A DNA stretch of 64,000 bases from Chionis minor (taxonomy: Eukaryota; Chordata; Aves; Charadriiformes; Chionididae): positions 186,001 through 250,000 of the forward strand of contig VZSF01004846.1 of the NCBI GenBank assembly GCA_013398295.1, in the 5' to 3' direction. Within the stretch, counting starts at the first letter, position 1; the number at the start of each line of letters is the position of its first letter. The notes under the pieces were generated by a model, which ran no database searches, was not told the DNA's origin, and was given only the letters and a program-made list of their open reading frames with translations. The position numbers were made by a program, and so were the translations under genes. Positions 41,401 to 53,400 of this stretch are shown here, piece after piece.

Positions 41401-44400
41401 CTGATAGGAACCACTTCATGAGCTGGGCTCAAATGGATCCCACTGGTGTATTATCATGGCTGCATTCACCCTCATTTGTAAAAGGTTCATTGTTGCTAGC
41501 ACAAATACCTTTGCATTCTGCTTTTACTACCCTCAGAGATTCAAAACTTCAAGTTTATTTTATGACCCTGGAATCTTCTTGACCTCTTGGCCAGCACATT
41601 ATCAGTAACAGAAAATTATTTTTTTCTGTTCAGTCCTGTCTATTCAGTTTAATAGAACTTACCTCCAAAGACATTTATCAACTTAATAGCAATGAGACAG
41701 AAATCAAAAGCATTCACTTCTGTTTCAGTTTTAACTAACTTTATCATGTGTGCCTGTACTAGAGGGAGCAGAAAGTTGCAGTCCTCCAATTAATGTGACC
41801 ACTGCAGTATACACACACTGGGTCATGTAAAAGTGGTTGCAACCAGGAGATACCCTGCACCCTACCCTATCAATTCATGGCAACATCCAGATCTTCCTGT
41901 TGTCAAAATGTAATAATCTCCCTATTATAACTTGCAAAATGAGACTACATGGCTTTTTTATTTTCATTATTTCTTACTTCGCTTGTCTGCTCATTCCCCT
42001 ACAGAATCGCAAAATCACAAAATAGTTTAGTTTGGAAGGGGCCTCTGAGGGTCATCTAATCCAAACCACCTGCTCAAGCAGGGTCAGCAGGCTGTCCAGC
42101 ACGGTGCCCAGTTGGGATTTTAATATCTACAGAGACTGAGATTCCACAACCTCTCTAGGCAACCTCTTCCTGCACTTGATCACCTTCACTGTAAAAAAGT
42201 GTTTCCTTGTCAGATGGAATTTTTTGTTGTTTAATTTATGCCCATTGCCTCTTGTCCTTTCACTGTGTACCATCAAAAAGACTCTGGCTCCATCTTTACA
42301 CCCACCAACAGGTATTTATACACACTGATAAGACCCTGCCTGAGCTAAAGAGTTCCAAGTCTCTCAGCCTTTCATCATATGACAGNCTTCCTGCACTTGA
42401 TCACCTTCACTGTAAAAAAGTGTTTCCTTGTCAGATGGAATTTTTTGTTGTTTAATTTATGCCCATTGCCTCTTGTCCTTTCACTGTGTACCATCAAAAA
42501 GACTCTGGCTCCATCTTTACACCCACCAACAGGTATTTATACACACTGATAAGACCCTGCCTGAGCTAAAGAGTTCCAAGTCTCTCAGCCTTTCATCATA
42601 TGACAGATGCTTCAGTCCCTTAATCATCTTCATGGCTCTGCTCTGAACTCACTCCAGAAAGTCCATATCTTTCCTGTACTGGGGAGCCCAGAACTTGACA
42701 CAGTAATTCAGATACGGTCTCACCAGTGCTCAGTAGAGAGGAAGGATCACCTCCCTCAACCTGCTTGATCACCTCCCTCTTCCTAAGAAGCCTAGGATAC
42801 TCTTGCCTCTTTGCCACGAGGGTGCTGCTGTTTCATGGTTAGCTAGATGTCCACCAGGACAACCAATGCAGGAATTTGCATTTCCTCTTGTCAAACTTAA
42901 TGAGATTTCAGCTGTCCAGTTCTCCAGCCTGCTCAGATCTCTCTGGATAGCAGCACAACCATCTAGCCTATCAGCCACTCCTTCCAGTTTTGTATCTCCT
43001 GTGAACTTGTTGAAGGTGCACTCTGCCCCATCACCCAGGTCATTAACAAAGATATTAAACTGTATTGGTCCTAGTATTGACCTGGCACGCAGCACTAGTG
43101 ACCTGTCTCCAACTGGACTATGTACCACTGATAACAACCCTCTGGGTCCAGTATTTAGCCAGTTTTCAAACCATCTCACAACACATTTATCTAACCCATA
43201 CTTTGTCAGCTTGTCTATGAAGGTGTCGTGGGAGGTAGTGTCAAAAGGCCTTACTAAAGTTGAGGTAAAAAGCATCCACCTGGTCACCTCATTATAGAAA
43301 GCCAACAGGTTGGTTAGACATGATTTCTCCTTCACAAATCCATGCTGGCTATTCTCAGTTACCTGCTTGTCCTTCATATATTTGGAAATGCTTTGCAAGA
43401 GGATTTTCTACAGCACCTTCCCAGCAACTGAGATGAGGCTGACTAGCCTGTAGTTCCCCAGATCTTTCTTCCTCCCTTCTCGATTATTGGAGTGATATTT
43501 GCTATCTTCCATTCTTCAGGAACCTCTTCCAGTCACCATGACCATTTAAAAGTAATCAGGAGTGACCTGACAATGACATCAGCCAGCTCTCTCAGCACTC
43601 ATGGGTGCAAGCCATCAGGTACTATGAACTTACATATGTTCAGTTTGTTTAAATGCTGCCTAACCTGGTCCTCTTTCACCAGGGGTAAGTTCCTTGTTCT
43701 AGACTTTTTGCCACAGGGGCCTGGGATTCCTGAAGGCCAGTTTTACTGGTAAAGACTGAGGCAAAGAAGGCATTGAGCCTTTTCTGTATCACTTCTCACC
43801 ACTTCTCCTGCCCCATGCAGCAACAGACCCACATTTTCCATAGTCGTCTTTTTGCTGTTTACGTACTTGTAAAATACGTTCTCGTTACCCTTCACATACC
43901 TTGACAGATTCAACTCCACTTTGGCCTTGACTTTCCTAACCCTATCCCTGCAAGACTGGACAGTAGCTCTACACTCTTGCTGGATCACCTGCCCCTGCTT
44001 TCACCTCTTATACACTTCCTCTTTATGTCTGAATTCAGTTAGGAGCTTCTTGCTCGTCCATTTAGGCCTTCTGCTGCCTTTGATTTCCTACTTGTTAGGA
44101 TGGACCTCCCTTGAGCTTTGAGGAGGTTATGCCTGAATATAAACCAGTAGTCCTGGATCCCTCTTCTTTCCAGGGCCATATCTCATGGGATTCTTCCAAG
44201 CCTGGAAGAAACCCCTGAAGAGGTTGAAGTCTGCTCTCCTGAAATCCAGGGCTGTGGTCCAGCTTTTTGCCCTGCTCCCTCTTCTTAGGGTCCTGAACTC
44301 CACCATTGGTCACAGCAGTCAAGGCTGCCTCCAGATTTCACATCCCTGACCAGTTCTTCCTCTCTCCTAAGTATCAGGTCCAGCCAAGTGACTTTCTTTG

Positions 44401-47400
44401 TTGGCTCCTTAGTTACCTGTGCCAGGAAATTGTCATTACTGCCCTCAAGAAATCTCCTAGACTGCTTGAACCCTGCTGTATCACCCTTCCAGCAGATAAT
44501 TAGGAACGTTAATGTCCTCCATGAGGACGAGGGCCTGTGAATGTGAGACACCTTCCAATTGTTTGAAGAAGTCCTCATCTACCTCTTCTTTGTCAGCAGA
44601 TCTATGCTAGATACCCCCTGTAATGGTCTGCCTGCTAATATTGACATACATATTCATGGCTCTGGAAAATATACCTGATTAAATCGTTTATCTGACAAAA
44701 AATCCCTTTAATACTTTGCAATATTTTACCTCAGGTGTATCAATCACTGGCAATTGGTCTATGTACTGGAGATAGTCTTCAACTGTTTTTCCTTTTGGAA
44801 TAACATAATCTTTGTAGAAACAAAATTTTTCAGTAAACATATGCTCTCCAAACCACACTCTTGCATATGTGTTCAGCAGTGTTTTGTCAAGGTCATCAGT
44901 TACACGGCCACCATACTGTACTTCTCCAAGCATATAGCGAACACAGCTCCAGTTCACTCCACGTTTAATGTCCATATCATCCAAGTGATTCTGAATAAAT
45001 TGCACACTGGCTGTAAAGTCTGCCTGATTAAATTCGTAAGGAATATTCCAGCCCAATGGACCAAACTTTCGTCTTTCCTGTAAAATAGATAGAGATAAAG
45101 GTAAAAGGCTGATTGATAATAATTGTGAAGAAAACATTAAGTGCAGAAGAATACATGAAATATTCTAAGAATGCAGTAGTCCAGCTGGGGCTGTATTTCA
45201 CCAGCTTTAAAAAAATTATTCTTGTCTTGACATACACAAGGCTAAATTCTTGATTAATTATCCAGTAGTTTAATATTTCTTCATTTATCATCATCAGTAA
45301 AGAGATACGAACAAAGAATAGGAATGTTCACATTTTCACAAAGAAAAAAATCCTCTTTTTTAAGTACAGTGAATCTGTGAGTCTAAAACTATAGGTTTTG
45401 AATTTCAAAAATGAAAGAATGTCCAGATTTATCATTGTCTGTTGTCCTCCTATGGACTAGGTATATTCATACCACTGATGTCTCCGCATCGTGCAGATAC
45501 AAGTAGCAAAAGCTCTTGCTGAATCATTTACAGATGCAGTTGGCAGTATGTGGTTGTTAGGGCAATATCTGGTATTTAAATATTCTTAATTTCCACCAAG
45601 AAAGAAGTGATGGGCCAAAGACAAGCATACCACAGGCTTCCATTGGACCACAACATATCAGTGCATGGATGCCACAGATTTAAATTAACTATGCACCAAA
45701 TACAAACTAGGGATACTGCAAAATCTATCAACAGAATGATGAAAAGTTGTGGTTAATCCATAAAGCACTTTCTTTAATGGAACTTCTGAAAGGCAAGACC
45801 CAAAATCATCTTCCACCTTCATTTCCTCCTAAAGGTTTCAGTGCAGGAAGGATTTATAGTCACCCTCTTAGCCCTTCTCATTGTGAAAGCATCAGTTTTA
45901 AGGCTATAGTTTTCCAACCCAAGCTGTAAATTTCTTTAATGTGCGTTTATGATTTAAAATATTAGTAAAAAAACATTTAGTTGAAAGACAGATCACACAG
46001 CTATGCCCAAAGACTTTAACAGAAGAGTACAGTAATTGATCATCCGTTGAGTGTCCTTCTTTACTCTGAAATACCATCCCTGTTAGAGGTACAAGATCAA
46101 CATGAGCAGAGTTCTAAGACAGTTGAAGTAAGAACTTCATTGCATTGTTTTATTTCCTATTTTATTTCTATTAATTTACCAACATGGGATTTCCATTTAA
46201 ACATGTTTTTCTTTTAATAATATGGTGCATCAATAAATGAAAAACATAGCTTTATGACAGAAGAAACAGATTTTTAAACCTGAACAGTTGTGTGAAGAAA
46301 TGCTACAGCATATAACAGTGGTTTCCACTGTGGCATGTTGCTCACTTCTAGGTGATCCTGAGTAACAGCTGAGTATGTTCGTTTTAAGCCAGCTTTCACA
46401 CCTAGAAAATAAGTATAAAAATGTAATATAGGAACAAAAAAATGTATGGAACCCATAACTGCAACTTCCATTAAGCAGAATTCTCTATTCTAATTTACAG
46501 TATCATCTTATTTACAGCTTCAAATAATCTCTTTGAATCAATTATCTGTTCAGCTGGTCATAGCAGTCAAACTTCAGTTACATTTTGTTTCAGGTAGATG
46601 ACACAGCAAATTAAGTTCAGGAGTCTGGAAGGAATTATACTCAAGTTATCATATTTTTCATGCTACCAATAACAACTGAAATACAAACATAACTATTCAA
46701 CAACTATAAGGCAATCAAAAAGTCACCTAACATCATATGAAATATAGCACTGAATATCCAAGAGTTTCTGTTTCAATATTTACATATAAAATGAGATTTT
46801 TCTTCTACCGAAGACAATTTTATTTAGATTTCATTCCTATAACAATCCCAAAATTCTGCAAGCAGGTTCTCAAACTGGCATACAGGCACCAAGCTGATGA
46901 GAAGAGAACCAAAATTCACAGTGGAAATACTAATACTTGGCGAGGTTTGTTTGCGCACTGGCATTTCAAATCCCAGGAACAGCTTTAGGCAGATGATACT
47001 GATGCAATCTCAGCTTCCACGGAATACGTAAGCCCCACTACTCCCAGATGCTTTCAGGCAGTGTTACTGAAGCATCCTCTGTCTTTGGCAGACAACACTG
47101 AACACCAGTCACTGACACCAGGTCTCTCTTCTGATATCTTCCACCTAATCAGCTTAACACAAGTCTAAAATGGCAGATTTCAAGTGCATTGAATAAATCA
47201 TCCAAGTCATCATACTTCCTATGACACAATAAAAGCCCTTTGCTTCTCTCCTATTTCACAAAGATCCCATAGAACAATATTCAAATAGCTTTTCAAAATA
47301 CTGTGAGGGTATCTTAAGAGAGTTCCAAAACCAAGACAAAGTAATCAAACAAAATCATGCCAGCAATGTGGCAGGGCAGTATCAGAAAACTTAATTGTTT

Positions 47401-50400
47401 ATATTTCATCCTGATTTAAATTGTTACACTGGGCAAATTTATATTACTAAATGCAAGTTGTAAATCAGTTATAACCTGACATAAAATAGCTTCTTGGAGC
47501 TATAGTGTGTTATCATTTGAATGGTTAAGGAGGGGTCACAGAAGAATAAAAAGATGCTGAGCCTTGAATTAAAAGGGCGGGAGGAGAAGACAAAGAATTT
47601 TTTAACAACAGACTAACTGCTGTTGAGAGTGGAGTATATACACTGAAACAGGATGTTTTTCACAACATCAGACATTTTGTAGACATCTTACTAAGGAAGA
47701 TGAATACTGGAATAAGAGGTTTAAATGACTGAGGCATTAAATATGACCTTGGAAAAAAAATCCCAGCTCCTACTGACTTCATTAACTGAAATCAGTGGCA
47801 ACACTTCTATACAAATAAAGGGCAAGTTAATGCATTATGCACTTAGTTAAAGATGAGAGAGTTACAAGACAACATAATTGTCAAGCTTGAGGATTTCTTT
47901 CTGCCATAGTCCAAAACACAAAGTAATCTTCTCTTATCATATATAATGAGTAGATACAAGGCAGGGTAGTAACACAGAGTAACACCAAATAGTTAAGGTT
48001 GGAAGGGACCTCTGAAGGTCACATTGCACAGCACCCCTTCTCAAAGGAGGCCAGCTAGAGATGGTTGCTCAGTACCTTGTCCATATGGGGTTTGAGGATG
48101 CAGTCTACATCACCGGACAAAGTGTTACAGCATTTGATCACTGCCGTTGTTTAACCCCAGCTGGCAGCTGGGCCGAGATCACTCACGTGGGAGAAGAGGG
48201 AGAAAAGGAGCGGAAAGGGAAGGGAAAAAACAACCCTTGTGGGTTGAGATAAAGACTGTTTAATGGAAGAATAACAGAAAAAGGAAAATAACAACAATAA
48301 TAATAATAATGGTAAAAGAATATGCAAGATAAAGTAATACAACACAAGCCACTCTCACCACCCAGTGAACTGGCTGTACAGCCTGTTCCAGGGATTGTGG
48401 ATTCCCACCCCTCAGTCAATCCCCATTTGCATACCAAGTATGACATCTATGGCATGGAATACTCGCTTGATTATTCCATTGTTCTGTCTATGCTCCTTCT
48501 CAGCTTCTATGGGAAGCTGAAAAAAAGTCCTTGAATAGTATAAACATCACCTAGCAACAACTAAAACAATATGCGTTATTGACATTCCTTTCATACCAAA
48601 TCTGAAACACAGCAACCACTAGAAAGAAAATTAACCCTATCCCAGCTGAAACCAGGACAACCACCCTCACAGTGGGTTGGTTTTTTCTGATGCTCAGGTG
48701 GAATCTCCTGTATTTCCATTTGTGTCCATCACCTCTCTTCCTGTCACTTGGCACCACTGAGAAAAGTTTTGCTGCTTTCTTTACTCACTCCCATCAAATA
48801 TTTATACGCATCGATAAGATACCTCTTCTCTCCTCAAGGTTAAACAACCATAACTCTGTCAGCCTTTCCTCATACGCCATGTTCTCCAATCCCTTCAGCA
48901 TCTTTGTGGCCTCTCCCTGGACTTGTTCTGTGTCTTTCTTGCACTGGGGAGGTCAGACCTGGACACACCACTCCAAATGTGCTCTCACCATGGCTGAGTA
49001 GGGAAGAATCACCTTCCTCAACCTGGATCTTCCTAATGCATCTGAGGGTGTTGCAGGGGGAGTACCTGGCATTTCCCTATGTTGAAGTTCAACAGATTCC
49101 TGTCAGAGCATTTCTCCAGCCTGTGAAACTCCCACTGAACAACAACATGACCTTCTGGTGCATCAGCCCCTTCTTCCCACTTCGTATCAGCTCTAAACTT
49201 GATGAGGATGTACCGTCATCTAGGTCATTAGTGAAAATTTTAACCACTGCTGGCCCCAGTATTAGCCCCTGGGGTACATCACCAGTGACTGCTCTCCAGC
49301 AGGATTTGTGCAACTGACCACAACCCTTTGAGCCTGGGAGTTCACACAATTTTCAATCCACCTCACTGTCCACTTCTGTAATGCCTATGTCTATAAGGAT
49401 GTACTGGGGAGCTGTGTCAAAAGCCTTCTTGAAGTCCAGATAAACAACACCCTATGATCTCCCCTCATCCACTAAACCAATCATCTTATTGTAGAAGGCT
49501 AGCAGGTTATTTACGAGGGTCAAAGAATAGTAAACAACCAATGGCTTAAGATATCCTAGCAGCTAGGAAAAAAGCAAGATACACCAGGGAAAGATATTCT
49601 TCAATATATTCCTCAGGGGCTTGGATAAAGAGACAAAAGGCAACCTCAAAAAATTTGCAGACAATACTAAATTAGTGAGCGTGGGTGACATATGAAGTGG
49701 CAGAGGCTTAGTCCAGAGGGATCTCGCCAGAGACGAAGACTTGGTCAGCAAAAACTGCATGAAGTTCAATGAGAAGTGCAAAGTTCTGCACCTACAGCAC
49801 AATAACACCATGCATTTGTACAAGCTGAGATCTGCTAGCTGAGATCTACAGGTAAGCACTTCAGGATTATTGCAGATGCCAGGTTGACTATGAGCCAAAA
49901 TTGCACTCTTCTTGCAAATAAGGCAATCCAGACAGTGGGCTACCTTAGAAGCAGCACAGCTGGCAGACTGAAGGAAGTTCTTATCACTATCCACTTAGCA
50001 CTGATCAGGCTTCTCCTCAGATGTATTGTCCACATTTGGTACACAAGGGAGATGTTGAGAAAGTGAATGGGGCAATAAAGGTGGTCAGATACTGAGAGTG
50101 CATGACCTACAAAGATAGGACAATGAGGTTGAGTTTGTTTAGTCTGCTGAAGAGGAGGCTGTGCTATGCAAAAACCAGCTTAAACTGTGAATACTGGAAG
50201 GTGGCAGATAATTGTGTGCATGTATGAGGGATGGTGGCTGTCGAAAACTGAGATTTTGAACTCTCAAGGACAAACCTGCTACTTGCAAGCTGCGAATGGT
50301 ACAGGCTGCAAAAAGTGAAAGGTCCAGAATCCTCCAATGAATGAGCCACAACACGAGCCAGGACTGCCAATTAGTATGCTGATCACACATTGCGCCCCTG

Positions 50401-53400
50401 CATATAAGCTACTTAGGCTAGGAAAACTGGGGGCTTAGAGGCCCAGAAAGCACGAGATGAACATCCTAGCTTGAGGAAAAATCCTGGAAGTGGTGAAAGA
50501 TCAGAGAATCATAGAATAGTTTGGGTTGGAAGGGTCATCTAGTCCAACCTCCTTGGCAATAAGCAAAGATCCTGGAGGTAGGAGAGATACATGGAGGCAA
50601 ATACCAGGCGATGTTCATGGACTTAAGCCAGCGATGTCGAAGACTGGTAGCTGCAAGTCGCTGCACAGAATGAAACCAACACGATTTTCTGTCTGAACTT
50701 CCTGCATGAGCAGCAATCTCTCCAATGGGAAGGGAAGATGGAATAAATGCAATAGAGGAGGCTGGGAACATGCGAGAGTCAGTGTGTAAAATAAACAAGT
50801 AGCATAAAAGCCCTAATCTCATCAGTTCTTAAGTAAACCACAGTACTCAGATCCACTATGGGTTGTTACTGACTGTCTTTACTGTGACAGAGGCTAAGGA
50901 GTGATTCAGTAGCAACTCACAAATACTTGAAGGACAATTACAAAGATGCTGGGGTCAGTCTTCTGTCAGCAGTGCCAGGTGACATAACAAGAAGCAACAG
51001 CCATCGCAACATACTGTAGCTTGGGAGGTTGGGGTTGGGTGTTCAGAAGAGTCCTTCCTTTTCCTTACCCAGCAGAGCACAGGATTGGTCCCCCTCTGCA
51101 TCCTTGGGTGGAGTCAACAGGACAAAAAGAAAAGAGTGATGGAGTGCACTAAATTTTAAAGAGGACCACTGACCTGGCATTCTCCACGGGTTCTACACAA
51201 ACAACAAAATCACTATCAATTTCTGTTACAAAAATAAACAATATCCATGTTCTCCCCAAGAGAGTCATGCTTTACACATCACAAGTGACTTACACAGTGC
51301 TGTATTTAGCTAATGAAACAACAGAGATTAAAACTAAAATACTGCACAGACTATAGTGATATGGGGCCAGGGCGGCAGGGAGGGCAGGGAGGAAGCAAGC
51401 CCCAAAACTCAGAAAAAGTATGTTTTCTTACCTTGAGGAGGTTCATTAGTAAATTTGATAGAAGACTGTAAAAGATTAATAGGAAACTCTGGGTGAGCCT
51501 CTGTAGTGATCCAGGTCCTGAAACCTTCACTCATAGATTCTGTTGATGTGATGGTGTCCATCAATTCACTAAGAAACTCCAAGCCAAGGTGGCAGTTCTG
51601 GAGAAGGAGCCATCCTCCATCTTGCATGCACTGATTTAACAGGCGCCTTGCATGGACTTCCTGGCCCTGACCCATTGAAATGGCACGACAGGGAACATTC
51701 TGGAAGGAAAAAAGAAAGTTTCTTTTATATATAGTTCTTTAGAATGATTATACATGACATATTGCTTTTGTATGTTCATGTGTAGTGACATTATGCCACA
51801 AAGAAAACCATTAATATCAATGGAAAGTGATTATACTTAAACAGAGTAAACAAAAACCCAAATCCCTCCAAGTTGCTCTTCCACCTGCTGAAAGAAAACT
51901 ACACCCACTGGACATAATTTTTTTTTTGTAGGTCTGACAAAGTCAATGGGACAAGACAACTGAAATGGAAAATGTTCCCCTTCCTTTTCCCCCATTCCCC
52001 AGATAAAGCAGGACATACACACCACAACACAGCTGCCTGACTATTCTTTTTCCTATGATGTGAACTATCTTAAGATGGACAGATATTAAGGCTTAACATA
52101 ACAATGCACAGAGTAAAGCCAACAACTTTGGTGTATTTTTACTGTCTGAATGTATTTATTTAATTTAACAGAGAACTGTCAAGGAAGCAGGCAGGATAGG
52201 AAAGATTGGTTCATATTAAGTCCTTCCCTAGCAAACATTCTGTATTGCTAATTGGCAGCCGTAGAGCTACTGATTCAGAGGATTCTAGTTTGGTGATCTG
52301 CTGGCTCTAGCTAGTTTTCTATTAGTTTTCTGGATTCAGAAGAGATGTAGCTTATAAAAGCAAACATAAGAATTCTGGAAATGTATGGAGTCTTTCCCCT
52401 GGAGGCTAAGAGAAAAGAAAGCCAGTGGATCAGAAAAACAGAAGATGATACAAGCTCTCCCAAGGGGATCTGAAAAAGACAAGCTGACTAGGTTGCAATC
52501 AGGGCCATACAAATCTGTAAGTAAAGTGCAGGCAGACACCTCTTGCTCATTGTTCTTACTACCCTTGTTCTTTTGAAGTAGTCCCCTGGCTTAGGTTCTC
52601 TCTGACTCCTACCAGGGAAGACCAGAATTATCAAACCCACTTGAGCATATTATTCTATATACATGCTAAGGGCAAAGGAATCGATGAAAACATTTTAGTT
52701 TCATGGACAGTTTCGTGTTCAAGACCTACAGCTGAATATCCCTCGTGCTGTGAGCAATGAGCTGTATAAAGACTTATGAATGCAGGCCTATCTTCAGCTG
52801 GCTGAGAGCTACAAAGGGTAGTCTTAAGTTTTCCTGCTACTGGGACTCTGTCACTGCGAAACAAAAAAGAAGTCATCCAGTCCTAAACAGCATGGACGAG
52901 GCTGCCCTACTTTTGCAGGAGAAAAAGGTTAAGCATATGGACAGAAGCTACACTGGGACATTTGGCCCTAGGGACAGAGAACAGACTCCGACCTGATTTT
53001 ACTGAACGGTATAAATACAGCTGCTGTATAATAACTGTCCACACCTGGGCAAAAGATTTAAGAAGAGAATGTCAAAGATAAGAAAGCAGTTAAATCCTGC
53101 TCTCAGGTCAGTAAAACCTGAAATTGCAGGTAAAAGAAGCAAAGCTAAATAGTTTGTGAAATTGGCTGTGTGCTGGAGGAGCAAAACTTTACTTTTTCTA
53201 AGACATATCTGAATACACCTAGCACTCCCATCAGTCAAAGACTATGACTTTCCCTGCAGAGTGCATAAATATTCAGCTTGTACATTATTCCCTAACAAAG
53301 CATCTGCTCATAATTTGGTCTTCTCAGCAATGTTACATCTCAAATGTACAATCATTAAAGGTTATAGAAACATCAAGACAAGGTAAAAATATTTTTCACT

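Larger units (their letters stand above)
39640..44729 (-). other. Dynein intron between exons H and I, carrying a long CR1
   Basis: A 5.1 kb intron, of which about half (42005 to about 44625) is one degenerate CR1 element. The apparent length is inflated by a 221-bp assembly duplication at 42166-42606. The part from 39640 to 42004 shows no element or gene that I recognise. Confidence 0.85.
46402..51431 (-). other. Dynein intron between exons F and G, retroelement cluster
   Basis: A 5 kb intron with four retroelement pieces: a - strand CR1 (47983-49525) split by an LTR (48142-48659), a + strand CR1 fragment (about 49585-50165) and a CR1 tail (50502-50560). Positions 46402-47982 and 50561-51431 show nothing I recognise. 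Confidence 0.85.

Noticed and set aside
42207..42646. Two near-identical + strand frames that look like a tandem gene
   Set aside because: They are antisense to a CR1 3' region and are doubled by the assembly duplication around the N at 42386.
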